NCBI GenBank assembly: GCA_018398585.1 | Contig: JAGTTD010000001.1 | Coordinates: forward strand, 21,283,750-21,347,749 | DNA from: Simmondsia chinensis | Taxonomy: Eukaryota; Streptophyta; Magnoliopsida; Caryophyllales; Simmondsiaceae | Direction of reading: 5' to 3' | DNA: 64,000 bases | In this document: one piece after another, positions 22,861-34,562 of the stretch | How the letters are laid out: every line of letters begins with the position of its first letter | Position numbering within the stretch: position 1 is the first letter of the stretch | Program-made: the position numbers and the translations under genes | The notes under the pieces: model-generated | Seen by the model: the letters and a program-made list of their open reading frames with translations, nothing else | Databases searched by the model: none | What the model was told of the DNA's origin: nothing

Positions 22861-23760
22861 AATGTGTGAATTATTGATAAGGGTGCCTCCTATCATATGG
22901 TTTCAACATATTTTATTTTGGACAATGTTTGAGTTAATATGATGGTCAAGCCAGTTAGACTTCCAAACGGTTCATCTTTATCGGTTTCTCATGTTAGGCT
23001 TGCCATGATTTCTAATGACCTCATCCTTAGAGATGTGTTACGAATTACCGGGTTTCATTACAATTTACTTTTTGTGAGCAAATTGATTAGTGATAGAAAT
23101 TGTGTATTGACCTTTTATCATAAATTTTGTGTTATACAAGACCTACCATCGAGAAGGTTGATTGGAGTGGGTAAAGAACGAGATCGGCTATACTTGCTGG
23201 ATGGTTCGGCTGCTCCAAGGGCCACCCAAGTCGAGAGTTCTATGAAAGAGGCTATTAAGTGGCATTGTAGGTTGGGGCATGTCCCTTTTTCTAAGTTATC
23301 TAGTTTTCTACATTTGGATTTTAGAACAAGTTTCGATATTGTTTGTGATTCTTGTTTTCAGGCTAAGCAAACTTGGTTGCCATTTCCCATTTTTGATACC
23401 AAGACTAATGCATAATTTTAGTTAATTCACTGTGATATTCGGGGTCCTTACTGTACCTTATCCGTGACCAGTGCACGCTTTTTCTTACTATTGTTGATGA
23501 CTATGGTAGATGTACATGGGTGTATTTGACGCAAGACAAATCTCGGTCTCACAAAATACTCATTGATTTTTGTCAGTTAGTACAAACTCAGTACAACTTA
23601 AAGGTCAAGCAAGTTAGGAGTGATAATTGTGCAGAGTTTCTCTATGGAACTTTGCTTGAATTTTTCATAAGAAAGGGAATATAAGTTCAAAACTCATGTA
23701 GGGGCACACCACAACAAAATGGCATTGTGGAAAGAAAGCATCGAGGTTTCCCATGTGTTA
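22861..23760 (+). pseudogene. C1 protease and integrase
   Basis: The protease active site near 22,870-22,900 reads IIDKGASYHMV, with lysine where the family has threonine or serine, so it is inactive. The pre-integrase HHCC region follows (KWHCRLGHVPFSKL, then CDSCFQAKQ). The catalytic core keeps the VDDYGRCTWVYL, VRSDNCAEF and GIVERKH segments of the DDE triad near 23,490-23,745, but stops split it (for example at 23,413). Confidence 0.85.
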
Positions 23761-24379
23761 TGATTTGAAGCTGGACTTCCCATTTAGTTTTGGGGAGAAT
23801 GTGTTCTAACAGTGGATACTTGATTAATCCCATGTCCTCACCTCAATAACACATAAAAAAAAGTCCCTATGAAATTTTTCTTGGAAAAACAACTTCATAT
23901 ACTCACTTACGTGCGTTTGGATCTTTGTGTTATGGTCATACTAAAGATCTGGTGATGATAAGTTTGGATCTAGTGCTAATTGGTGCATTTTTATAGGTTA
24001 TTCTCATGGAAAGAAAGGTTAAAAAGTATATGATTTAGATAGAGGAAAATTTGATGTTTCATGTGATGTAAGTGTGAAGATGAATTTCTGTTTCTTCAAG
24101 AAAGTAAGGAAAATGTTACGACCAATGATCAATTAGAGCTAATTTGGTTTGTCAATAATGTCGTTTAGGCTCCGGCATCGGCATGGGTGGTACAATGGCC
24201 ACCACCAACCGCAGCACCGCAAGACGGCGACGCTGCAGCCAGTGAGGAGACTGTTGTCATGGCGGCACAACATGAGAGTGGGTTGGGTAGACCAACCCGT
24301 ATTTGTTTGATGCCTACCAAGTACTAAGGCTATGTTGTTGATGTTCCTTCTTCCATAGCCCATCCTCGCCCTACTACTT

Positions 24380-25563
24380 CATCGGTCGATGTTCCTTCTT
24401 ACATGGTGATCTCGATGAAGAAGTGCACATGAAATTGCCCCAAGGCTTGGAAAGGAAGCACGAGGCCAAAGTGTGTCAGTTATGTAAGTTTTTATACAGG
24501 CTTAAGCAAGCTTCCAAAAAGGAATTATAAAATTCATGAATTTTTGACGAATATGGGGTTTACTCAATCCAATTCAGATTACTCCTTGTTCACTTAAATG
24601 CATGATTCAGTTTTTACCGGAATTATTGTGTATAATGTGGAAGATATTGAAAAGGTCAAAACCTTACTTAATAATCAGTTTGGGATTCAAAATTTAGGAC
24701 CCATTAAGTATTTCCTTGGGATTGAAGTTGCTCACTCCAATGATGAGTTAGTTCTGAGTCAACAAAAATATGCACTTGATATATGGAGTGAGACTGGGCT
24801 TCTAAGCTCCAATCCCACCTCTACACCCATAGTTCAAAAGTACCAATTAATTGATCCAGTAGGGGATCCTGTTGAAGATCCGGGGAGATATCAACATTTA
24901 GTGGGACGTTTACTTTACCTTACGATCACTCGACCTAATATTTGTTATGCAGTCTGAATTCTTAACCAGTTTATGCATGACCCACAAATGTTGTGTTTAG
25001 AGGCCGCCTATCCTGTGCTTGGATACATTAAAGGGGCACCAGGAGAAGAAATATTTCTTCCTAGTGAAAATGACTTTAACATTCGAGCTTATTGTGATAA
25101 TGATTGGGTAGGTTATCCTACCACAAGGTGGTCTATTATAGGTTTTATTATTTTTCTCGGGGGTGCCCCGGTTTCTTGGTGCTTTAAGAAACAAACTGTA
25201 GCTTCTCGTTCCTCAGCAGAAGCGGAATACTGTGCATTGGCAACTATGACTAGTGAAGTGGTTTGGTTATTAAAATGGTTGTTAAATGATCTCGAAGTGA
25301 AGATTGATTAACCGGTTCTTTTGTTTTAGATAATCAAGCGTCACTTCACATTGTTTTGAATCTCGTTTTTCATGAAAGAACAAAACATATAAAGGTTGAT
25401 TGTCACTTTGTTCGAGATAAGTTGTTGGCCTAGGAGATCTCAACTTCCATTGTACGATCTACGGGTCAAGTGGCAGACATTTTGACAAAAGCCCTTGGAT
25501 TTCCTTTGTTTTATTCATTTTTTTACAAGTTGGGCATTATTAATCTACATGCTCCAACTTGAG
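24380..25563 (+). pseudogene. C1 reverse transcriptase remnant and RNase H
   Basis: A scrap reading LPQGLERK, then LCKFLYRLKQASKK (24,430-24,520) is the middle of copia RT. The palm core before it is missing. From 24,598 the RT end is well kept (NLGPIKYFLGIEVAHSNDEL, then GRLLYLTITRPNICYAV). RNase H follows (RAYCDNDWVGYPTTRWSIIG, then SRSSAEAEYCALA) up to GQVADILTKALGF at about 25,500. Stops lie at 24,595, 24,955 and 25,309. The GC-rich segment at 24,170-24,300 does not fit copia pol, and I do not recognise it. Confidence 0.85.
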
Positions 25564-25730
25564 AGACACTGTTGAAAATAGTAGGACCGATATTTCCATG
25601 TATTTTGTATTTTAGTTTCCTGTATTTTTCCTAGTATTACCTTGTACTCAGTAAGCTTGGTAATTGGAAAGACCCTCCCCTTAGTCTTCTCCTCCCATAA
25701 CCGGCCACTAAGGCCTTTATTGGCATTATT

Positions 25731-25976
25731 AAAGGAACAAAGGAATATACTCAGTGCCTCAAGGGCTCCCGCCTACGCAGGGTCTGGGGGAGGCGGATGT
25801 AAGCAGCCTTCCCCCTTCAGGGTGTTAACTTGAAGAGAGGTTGTTTTCGAGTGCCCACAACCTGAGGGTGAGGACTTCCCAGGGGGTCACCCATCTTGGT
25901 ACTACTCTCGCCCAAGCACGCTTAACTTCGGAGTTCTGATGGGATCCGGTGACGGCGTGTTGGTGCCCTCTTTGGT
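25731..25976 (-). mobile_element. Chimeric SINE: 5S rRNA-derived head plus RTE/Au-type tail
   Basis: A 246-bp insert in the C1 3' LTR is flanked by a 15-bp duplication with one mismatch (TTTATTGGCATTATT at 25,716-25,730, TTTATTGGCATCATT at 25,977-25,991). On the minus strand its head carries 82 bases of 5S rRNA sequence. The body then reads GGGGGAAGGCTGCTTACATC, CCCCCAGACCCTGCGTAGGC and GGGAGCCCTTGAGGCACTG, which matches the 3' ends of the RTE-type LINEs in this window. A T-rich tail closes it. The size, internal pol III-type promoter, long TSD and LINE-like tail are SINE features. There are no TG...CA termini or primer site, so it is not a Cassandra-type TRIM. Confidence 0.88.
25870..25951 (-). 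other. 5S rRNA-derived segment with internal promoter boxes
   Basis: On the minus strand the segment runs from CACCGGATCCCATCAGAACT to TGGGAAGTCCTC. By eye it differs from the plant 5S rRNA I know at only a few positions. The A-box AGTTAAGCGTGCTTGGGC (25,910-25,927) and C-box GATGGGTGACC (25,885-25,895) are intact. The first 25 or so and last 10 or so bases of 5S rRNA are replaced by other sequence, so this is not a functional 5S gene. Confidence 0.92.
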
Positions 25977-26129
25977 TTTATTGGCATCATTGTAGTGCTT
26001 AATTCTATGTATAATTATGCTCTTTATTTTGATGCATAGGTTAGTATCCTTGGCCTTTATGAATGAGAATTATCAATCTTATCCAAATATCTCCTTAGTA
26101 TTTCTATTGTTTAGTTTTCTATAATTACA

Positions 26130-26638
26130 TCTAGTGGCTCATGTTCTTATTGGGAATTCAAACTTAAGCCTTTTCTTTTTCTTGATTTTAAGGCTTTGAG
26201 CTATTTCTATTTGCCTTACCTCATGAAGGGTGCTGTTAAAGCTCCGGCTCGCTTTTCCAGGACCTCCTTTATTTTGCTATTTTATGCTTCAAGACTATTT
26301 TGCGTGAAAAAGGAAATGAACCAAACAAAGCCATACCTTGCTAGCACGCTTCGATTGCTAAGCAAATAGCCTATATTTGTCTTCCTTCTATTAATGTCTT
26401 ATTATTAGGCCTTTTTAACTTCTTCAGGTACCTATTAAATGTTAAGATACTCGTATGCTGCCTGGGCATTGATTTAGAGTCTTTGGGCAAAATGATTTAA
26501 ATATCAAAGTAGCTAACCACTACCTTTTTTTTTATTTCAGTGTGAGTGCTATGCCATTTCATCTTTCTTTTTTTCTTTTTTTTCTTTTTTGGTGCTCGGG
26601 TGTGCTTAAACGTCTAAGGGCTCCCCTTGACTCTTTGA
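26130..26638. other. Non-coding stretch right of C1
   Basis: AT-rich with T-runs (26,526-26,590). No gene or element end was recognised. Confidence 0.4.
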
Positions 26639-26829
26639 TGTGCTCGAATGTATCAACAACTTTATGTAAGTCTTTTGTGTGCTCGAACATTTTAACAACT
26701 TTACCCTAGTTTTTATGTGATTAAATGCTTTAAAAGCTTTATTCGAGTCTTTTTATGCTCGGATGCTTTAGAAGCTTTATTCAAGTCTTTTTGTGCTTGG
26801 ATGCTTTAGAAGCTTTATTCGAGTTTTTT
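26639..26829 (+). repeat. Minisatellite, about 50-bp unit
   Basis: Four to five imperfect copies of TGCTCG(G/A)ATG followed by CTTTA-AAGCTTTATTCGAGTC and a T-rich link. The last two copies (26,755-26,829) are nearly identical. The plus frame at 26,755-26,961 is a by-product. Confidence 0.7.
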
Positions 26830-26993
26830 AGATTTCGTTTTGGAATTTTCGTTCATCCCTTCTTAGGTTACAAGGTCTTAATTTGTTTTCCTCTTATGAT
26901 GACTTTATTATTTCAATCGAATTACTACCTGAGGGTCTCATATCGTCCAACCACTTTCTAGAGGAAAGCCTTGCTTGAGTCATCAATGCCCAA

Positions 26994-27254
26994 ACGCCCA
27001 ATGGCTTTACTCAGGCCTTTGGTGCCTAGACGCCTTTCGACTTGACCTGGTTAACTGGGCCTTTCGTGCCTAGAAGCCTTTTGGCTTTACCTGGGCCTTT
27101 GTAATCCAGGTGCCATTTTGGTTTTACCAAGGCCTTTCATCCTCGATGCCTTATGGCTTTACCTAGGGCTTTTGGTGCCCATACGCATTTTGGCTTTACC
27201 TAGGGCTTTCGTGCCCAGATGCCTTTTGGCTTTACCTAGGGTTTTTATGCCCAG
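26994..27254 (+). repeat. Minisatellite, seven units of about 36 bp
   Basis: Units follow the pattern (A)TGCCTTTTGGCTTTACC, then TAGGGCTTTCGTGCCCAG, with lengths of 36 to 44 bases. The last four units (from about 27,110) are the most alike, suggesting recent local amplification. The open frame at 27,118-27,327 simply translates the repeat. Confidence 0.85.
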
Positions 27255-28867
27255 GTCAGCTCCTCATATGAGTGAATGGAGAAAACACTTCTTATGGGAG
27301 AATGCCTTTTCAGAGTTAAATTCTTGAGGCTTGTAATGCTTAGCTTCATGTTGAAAAAAGACATCACCATTTTTTTCATTGGTTAGATAATACATGGACA
27401 TGTCAAAGAATTTCTTTCTCATATTTTTTGTTAAATACCTTGGCCATCTTTTGCTTCTGTAAGTTTCTACGTGGCAGGTGTTAAGTCTTTAGTACTTTTA
27501 AGATATCACTTCTCTCTAGTAACCCGTGGTTCAAACACTGTATAATGTACAAAGTGAGGATAGCAAAGGACTTGCCTGGACAAATGGCCAGTAGGCAATT
27601 TCAATGAGCTACACTATTTGTTTCCTTAACTGTCGGAGGCGCCAGCTTTATTGGCTATTATCATTAAGTGGCGTGTAGGGTGCACTTCTAAACCTCGCTA
27701 GTCAATATGTAAATAGATCAGAGCAAATTGGAGACTCTTAAAGAGGCATTTCTATTTAATATGGTCAAAAATATTTGTTTATAGAACCAACTACTATCGG
27801 TACCCTAACTCGCCGGATTCGAGCACATTCCTGGGTGAGAAAGGTTCTCAAGCCTACTGTTCGTGATAGACTATATTATACTTGCCAACAGTATATTCAC
27901 TAACTATGACGGCGAGTAAACTTGTTTCAGTTTCTTGGTGAGTAGGTGAGTCAAGCATGTTGACCACTAGTTAGCTTGGTTGGCAAATAATGAGACTAGT
28001 GTGTATAGGAGCTACGTTGGTTATTATTATTGTTATTTTCGAATGTATGTTGACGGGTAAGGATTTCTACTTGCCCATGGCGGGTGTACTTCAAGCGTAG
28101 GCAACTAGGTAATAGAATACGTCTTTTTAAAATGATATTAGTATTTAGTAAGGGCAAGCCATAATAAATGTAAATGTTAATCAAATTTGACTTCGTGACC
28201 ACGTTTTTTCCATTGTTAGAGGAACTAATTTTGAACCTGATTATTCCAGATGAGCCCCTAGTTATTGTATCTAACTCGTCATAGCCTATGGAGAGCTATG
28301 TATGGTTGTAATTCTGGGTATTGACGTGTAATATTCTTAGTCCAAAAAGGGTTAACGCCAATCAAGTTGATCTACTCAGGTTTACATAGTCAATAGCGTT
28401 TATCACTGACTAGTTCGAGCTAATAAAATTAAGTTGTTTAATTTTGATAAACATCCTTTATCCGATTCCAGTTTCTGTCTTGGTAACCTTCTATTTTAAT
28501 TTAAGCTTAGGACCCCAAAGTTCTCGTTGATTTTTTGTATGAAGCATTTAAATTTTTATAACCGCATTGAGGTCGTCTACCAGTAGTGAAGAACACTCAT
28601 GTGGCTATGCACGTGAGGCTTATTGGTAGCGTCAATAGGTATAGGCACTCGGGTAGATGTGTTAGAAGTGATTGAGCACCTGTAGGCACTCGGGTGCCCA
28701 TTAGAAGTAATCAAGATCCTTTAAGTGTATTGAGACAACCTGTTCAGAGTGGTTGCGGCCCTATATTCTCTCTAGGCATCTTTGAATATTATTCACTACT
28801 GTGGACACTTCAAGGCGACTTTTATAGCTGTTATTTTTTAAGTGTTCATGTAGTTTCCTGGCGCATC
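27255..28867. other. Non-coding stretch between minisatellites
   Basis: Mixed-composition sequence with no recognised gene, LTR terminus or conserved motif. Short phrases such as GGCACTCGGGT recur (28,641-28,700). It may belong to one long LTR together with the flanking minisatellites, but no boundaries could be fixed. Confidence 0.35.
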
Positions 28868-29140
28868 AAATTCAAACAAACTTAGTCAAACTCGACCAGA
28901 TTTGACCAAATTCGATCAAAACAGTCAAGGCGGTCAAACTGAATCAAACCGATGGAAGTCAGTCAAACTTGGTCAAACTCGGTCAAGCCAGTCAAAGAGA
29001 TCAAGCTCGGTCAAAGTTGGCCAAGCCCAGTCAAAGTTGGCCAAACTCGGTCAAACCCAATCAAAGTTGGTAAACTCAATTAAAGTTGGCCAAACTCGGT
29101 TAAATTGGTCAAAGTCCGTCAAATTCGGTCCGCTGTAGCC
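28868..29140 (+). repeat. Short tandem array based on GGTCAAACTC
   Basis: About 25 diverged repeats of roughly 10 bases, (A/G)GTCAAA(C/G)T(C/T)G, with higher-order blocks such as AAAGTTGGCCAA repeated near 29,010-29,090. The resulting K/S/Q-rich open frame (28,902-29,138) is a translation of the array, not a gene. Confidence 0.85.
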
Positions 29141-29377
29141 AAATATCTTTAATGAATATTGGTTCTTGTTTGACGTCTTGTTTAGCCCGAATATTTTGTT
29201 ATTTTCACCAATAATTTACATAAAGCAAACTTTATAAACTAGCTCAATATAGTTGAATCATTTAAGTTGTTTCGAGCGGCCACTTATCGAGAATCTATAA
29301 AATCGAGGTTGTCCAAGGAATTCAACATATTTTAAGTTGCTTAGGTGTACCACTAGATTTTGGGGGAAAGAAAAGAG

Positions 29378-31218
29378 TATTAGGAATCGTGTCCTGAAAA
29401 TCTAGATTTATTTTGTAATATTACTTTATTAATGAATAAAATTGAAATTTCAGTTATTTCCTCGTTAAATTTGTGTAAGCGAACATATATGTTGCATGTG
29501 ACTATCTTTTAAGTATTGTCCATGAGATGGACAGAGTCTTAAGATTACATCTTAAATGTTTGTTCTAAGTGGAATATGAAATTAAGTCATAAACTAACTC
29601 TGAACAAATGGTATGGAATGTTATTTGAATAACTCGCGGTCGATGATAAGTTTGGACTACTTGTCTGTTAAGATCCTTAACACGCTGGATTACTTGTCTT
29701 GGTCATGTGGATGGTGATCCAAAAGTGTGAGGTTGGTGTGTTTAATAAGATTGACACACTGAGTTGGACCGTGTAAGTTGCTTGTTTCTAAACTACTGTT
29801 GGAGATGAGTGATTCATATTATATTGTCTGAACGACAACTCTAAATCCTAAGAAAATTCTGGACTTGTACATGTAATGTTAGTTACATTGATCTACTATA
29901 ATTAATGTCTAGACATATGACTGAATTCCCACGTACATCAGGTAGCGGCATGAAGGGCGACAAGGATTAGGCATTCAATACAAAATCTACAGTCTTTTAT
30001 GAGATATAGATGTCCCCTTAGTTGATTCGCAAGTGTTTGAATGACTCGAAATCTTTGGCCAAAGTGTTCTAAGTATTTGACATTTGGAATTTATACTATG
30101 AATATATTCAAGGATAAATGAATTATTCATTAAAAGGCGAGTCGGAAACTAATGAAAAAGTTGCGAGAAAAATAATAGTAGTAGTTATAATTATTTTTTG
30201 TCATGGACATCTAGTGGATAGGTTGTCATCATCAATACAATCTAATTGGAATTATCGAATAAATGGTTTAAGTCTAGAATGCAGTGGAATTTATTTAGTG
30301 GAATTAAGTCCCATTAAATGGTAATTAAATTTTACCATGGGATGGTAATTAATTTAACCCATTTGGAGCTAGATTTAAATTGTCCCCGAGATCCCTGCGC
30401 AAGCGTCTATTTTTATTGCCATCTGAAAAATACTAAAGAATTCGTGAGATGAGTAAATTTAAACTTTCCAATGTTTATTCATGGCATAAATAAAATTTGA
30501 AAATTATAAATTAAAATAATTTTTTGATAATAAAAATTCATAAGATGAATTTTTACAAGTGGAAAACAAAGCAAAACAAAAGGGAGGCAAAAATCGCACA
30601 AGGGTCGCAATTTGTGCGTAATTGAGCGCTGATTCGTCCCTCTGGCAATCCGCGTGCTTGCGCTTAGGTCAATCATGGTATCCGACAATAAATAGGGGTA
30701 CCAATTTTATGGTTTGGCATTCAATTAGAAATTAAAAAATAAAATGTCTCTAGAAATATTGACTTTTGGAGACTTAATTGGAGAGAAAATTTTCCTTTAA
30801 AATTTTTCTTTCCTCAATTTAATATTTTTTAGAGCCCACTCTTCGGGCGTTTTGAGGTCATTGTGTAGAAGACTACTAGGTCTCGGTGCTTTCTTGGTTT
30901 TCTCAGCTTTCTTGAAGAAATTTGTTATCATTCTGGTATTCTTATTTTGGAACAATTCTAGTTATTCTTCTTTCCTTATCTTTTAAGTTTTTTACTTTTT
31001 TATTTATTTACAATTTTCTTATTATGCTAGTTATAGTTCATGCAATTATTATGAATGTATTAAAGTAAAGGCCTGTAGATTTAAATTAGAAATTTAAATC
31101 TGTAGATTTAAAATTAAAAATTTTAAATCAGCCTTAGGTTTAAAATTAAGAATTTTAAACCCTTTCGTTGAATTAACTTTATCAAATTAGGAAAAAAGAA
31201 TTTAAATTAGTTCCAACA
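29378..31218 (+). repeat. C2 5' LTR (1,841 bp)
   Basis: It starts TATTAGGAATCGTGTCC (TG mutated to TA) and ends AGTTCCAACA. The primer site TAGTATCAGAGC (31,221-31,232) follows after two bases; the consensus is TGGTATCAGAGC. Inside, near 31,065-31,160, several short palindromic units of AGATTTAAATT and AATTTAAATC type occur. Confidence 0.9.
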
Positions 31219-31894
31219 ATTAGTATCAGAGCCAAGTTCTGATTACATTTATATTATGCACGAATAGATATAATGGGATCAAAATAAATAGATTTGTGAT
31301 TTAATAAAATAGAGATTTTATCAAGAAGGAAAGTTAGTTTGATTTGACATTGACAATAGTCTATGTATCGACTTAACTTGTTTTAAATCAATATTGAATT
31401 AATAGTTAATTTAGATCTGTCAATTTTTTTAATTTGCACTCATGTTATTTGTGCGTTCTTAATCAAGATTTACGAAATTGAAAAAATTGATCTAATGAGA
31501 TTAGATTCAATTATTTCTTAATTTTTTAATTGATTAAAAAAGATTATGATGCTAACGTCCACCGCTGACATCAGTAGCTAACATCAACATAGGTCAACAG
31601 TCAGCGCTGACAACAGCGATCAGCAATTTTTATTTTTTTTAAAAAACATAAATAAAAATAATATTTTTGCAAAGAGTAAATGTCATTATTGATTTACACA
31701 ATAATAAAAAATTAAGTTACTAATTAATGTAATTTTAGAATAAGATTCTAAAGTAGATTATGCTATAATCTAAGTTATAAGTCAGTATCTTTTTAAATAA
31801 AAACATTAATTAGTTAATTTTACTTTTAGAATGAGATTCTAAAGCAGATTATGAGATAATCTAAATTGTAAATGGAATTTGATTAAAGCCCCTA

Positions 31895-33206
31895 GCTAAT
31901 AAAAATGAACTGGACCGAATTACTTTGCCTAGAAAATAAACTAGGACATAGTATTAATACATGAGGATCATAAGTTTGTTCTCACTGATGCTCAACCTAC
32001 AGTGCCCATTAACAATTCTACAGCTGATGTTAAAGAGCGTTATGAACGATGGAATAAGGCTAATAAGTTAGCCAGGTATTATATTTTGGCCTCTATGACC
32101 AATGTTCTCAAGCATCAGATGCTTGAGATGGAAATAGCAGTTGAGATGATCAAACATTTAAAGGAAATTTTTGGTGGTCAAGAAAGGAAAGCTAGGGAAA
32201 AGCTGATGAGGAAGCTCTTGAACATGAGGATGTCAGAAGGGTTGCCAATTTAGGAGCACGTTATGAAAATGAAGGCGTGCTTGTCTAAGTTGGAGATTCT
32301 AGGCGCTAAGATTGATACTCAGTCTCAGCAAGACATCATCCTCAGCTCTCTATCCAGCTCTTTACTCAGTTCAGGCTCAACTACACAATGAATAATAAAG
32401 TGTTATGCTCGGGATTGAATCACAAGCATAAACTAAGTAAGATTGTGATAGATTGAGAATTTGAGATGAGAAAGAAGTGAAATTGAGATGAGAAATTAGA
32501 GAATTAGGGATGAGAAATAGAGAGAGTTAGATGAGAGAGAGAGAGTTGATCTCAAATGAGTTATTCTGTTGTAAATTGATTGAATGATCTGAATTATTAC
32601 ACTTGCCTCCTATTTATAAGCAAGAACAAGCAACCAATACAATGTATCTAGACAAATCCTAGTAACCGACTTAAGAACTATCTAGAAGCATATAAAAATA
32701 ACTACTAACTAACATTTGATCATGGCGCCAAGACCATTCCAACAGCAACTACCGACCCTGCTGTAGCTTATACAATGCAGAAACATGAATGCAGCTTATT
32801 CCAATGCAATACTAGCTAAGACTAATACCTCATTTACTAAACTAATCAACACAAATCAGCATTTGAACATCACGGCAGCAGCTAACAGCAACTAAACAGA
32901 ACCATATGCAACACAGCCCACAACACCCCATGCCTTGAATTCTAGGATCATAACATAAAGATTATTCATTGCCTAAGCTGATAAAGGAGCTGTAGATTGC
33001 AGAGGGCGTGATGTGAGCCAAGGAGATTGTCCACCTGACTCAGGTATCAAGGGCTAGTGGGAGTAAGCAGAACATGGGACCAACTAAAAAGAAAGGTAAA
33101 AGCAAGGTTGCTAGTGTAACGACTAAGCCTAACTAGAAGCCATCAGAAGAAAAGTGCTTCTTTTGCGGAAAGATGGGCCACTGAGAGAGGAACTGCACAA
33201 AGTACA
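31895..33206 (+). pseudogene. C2 gag, split by a solo LTR
   Basis: The frame from about 31,895 is weak. At 32,002-32,253 the copia gag core is clear (VKERYERWNKANKLARYYIL, then EIFGGQERKAREKLMRKLL). After a stop at 32,251-32,253 it continues (MKMKACLSKLEILGAKIDTQ) until the solo LTR at 32,401. Beyond the insert come NMGPTKKKGKSK and a zinc knuckle at 33,153-33,200, CFFCGKMGH, stop, ERNC. Confidence 0.82.
32401..32955 (-). repeat. Solo LTR (555 bp) in C2 gag, TSD TAAAG
   Basis: Perfect TAAAG duplications flank it (32,396-32,400 and 32,956-32,960). On the minus strand it starts TGTTATGATCC and ends GAGCATAACA. A TATAAATAGG box lies on the minus strand near 32,613-32,622, and a pyrimidine-rich region like that of E0/E1/N2 follows. 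It is a relative of those LTRs with a different hairpin sequence at its 3' end. Confidence 0.92.
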
Positions 33207-33250
33207 CAGTTACTTTTCCTCCAAAGACTGTTAAGCCATCTGGTGAAAGT

Positions 33251-34560
33251 ATGATGATATCTCACCTAGTTGAGTCATGCGTAGTTGAGAGTCCACCAGG
33301 TTCCCGGTGTGTGGACTCAAGTTCAACTGACCATGTCTATAATATGTTACAGGGGCTCAGGCTAACCAGGTGGCTACATGATAGGGAGCTGTACCTAACG
33401 GACGGAGACAGTACAAGCGTAGTGATCTTAGGAGCAGGAGGTGTTAGCTTAGAATTTAGAGGTAGAGTTTTGTTTTTAAAGGATTGTTCATTTGTACCTG
33501 CACTGTGCAGGAATTTGATTTCTATGTCTTGTTTAATGGATAATTGTTGTTCAGTTAATTTTGGTTGTGAACCTATTATTATGTGAAATAAATTGTTTAT
33601 TTGCAAAGGTACATATGTCGATGGATTATTTATGTAATTTCCTTATCAAAACTCCAATATTTGTTTAAATAAATCTAACACAAGCTCACTTGTTCAATTT
33701 CCTGAAAGAAAACAACCTGAAAGGAATAATGCCTTCACATGGCAGCAATGTTTAGATCACATTAATTTGAGCAAGATCTAAAGATTGGTAAAAGATAGAC
33801 CGGTAGAACCTTTAGACATGAAGTCATTACTAGTTTGCGAATCATGCATAGAAGGAAAGATGACCAAGTCTGTCTTTCAAAGTAATGGCAACAATGTCGG
33901 TTAGTTGCTTGAGATGGTTAACACAGATGTGTATGGACTAATGAACGTTCAGGTAAGAGGAGGGTATGAATACTTCATCACATTTACTGATGATTACTCT
34001 AGGTGTGGATATATTTACCCAATGAGACATTAGTCGAACTCTTTTGAAAAGTTCAAAGAGTACAAAGCTGAAGTTGAAAAGCAATTAAGTAAACTAGTTA
34101 AGTCACTTCGATCAGATCAAGGTGGAAAATATCTTTCAAGTGAGTTTCTGGATTTTCTAACTGCAAATGGGATAAGATCCCAGCTTTCTGCTCCAGGTAC
34201 ACTCCACCAGAATGGTGTTGCAGAAAGAAGGAATAAGATATTGTCAGAGACGGTAAGGTCCATCATGAGTCATGATATTTTACCAATCTCTTTTTGAGAT
34301 TATCCTAAAGAAACAAGGGAGGTCTTTTCGACGGTCCTTCTATCAAAAGGTTATTGCAAATGTAAATGCAAAATATTTAGAGGAGGATTTTGTAGTAGAC
34401 TATAAAAGCAAAAGCAGTGCAGTGTTAGAGGAATTAAAAGAAAATGACACTAATTTTGAACAGCTAGACACAACTCAGGATTTAATGAATGTACCAGATG
34501 CACCTATTGATAAGGTCGAGAATGTTCCAAGTACACGAGAGCCTAGGCATAGTGGGAGGA
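33251..34560 (+). pseudogene. C2 protease and integrase
   Basis: The protease part reads CVDSSSTDHVYNMLQGLRLT; the catalytic DSG is DSS. FVPALCRNLISMSCL follows, as in copia. The HHCC region near 33,735-33,880 keeps LDHINLSKI and CESCIEGKMTKSVF, but the first histidine is lost. The core contains VNTDVYGLM, TFTDDYSRCGYIYP, LRSDQGGKYLSSEF and HQNGVAERRN, that is, all three DDE positions, with stops between. A connection region (EPRHSGR) ends at the next solo LTR. Confidence 0.85.
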
Positions 34561-34562
34561 AG

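Larger units (their letters stand above)
21246..26129 (+). mobile_element. C1: degenerate Ty1/copia element, TSD TCTAG
   Basis: Two LTRs (21,246-21,616 and 25,570-26,129) enclose gag, protease, integrase and RT/RNase H remnants in copia order. A perfect TCTAG duplication flanks it (21,241-21,245 and 26,130-26,134). The primer site abuts the 5' LTR without a spacer. The short LTRs, this border and the UBN2-like gag suggest an Ale/Ivana-type lineage. Most of the reverse transcriptase core is deleted. Confidence 0.92.
25570..26129 (+). repeat. C1 3' LTR with a nested SINE
   Basis: It starts TGTTGAAAATAGTAGGACC and ends ATAATTACA before TCTAG. Without the SINE and one 15-bp duplication about 299 bp remain, against 371 bp in the 5' copy. 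Two deletions are visible, one after ACCTTGTACTC and one after GGCCTTTA. Confidence 0.9.

Noticed and set aside
25870..25951. A functional 5S rRNA gene or a Cassandra-type TRIM
   Set aside because: Both ends of 5S rRNA are missing. The insert has 15-bp duplications and no TG...CA LTR ends, primer site or second LTR, so a SINE fits better.
28902..29138. Open frame rich in K, S and Q
   Set aside because: It is the translation of a GGTCAAACTC-type tandem array; all frames of such an array tend to be open.
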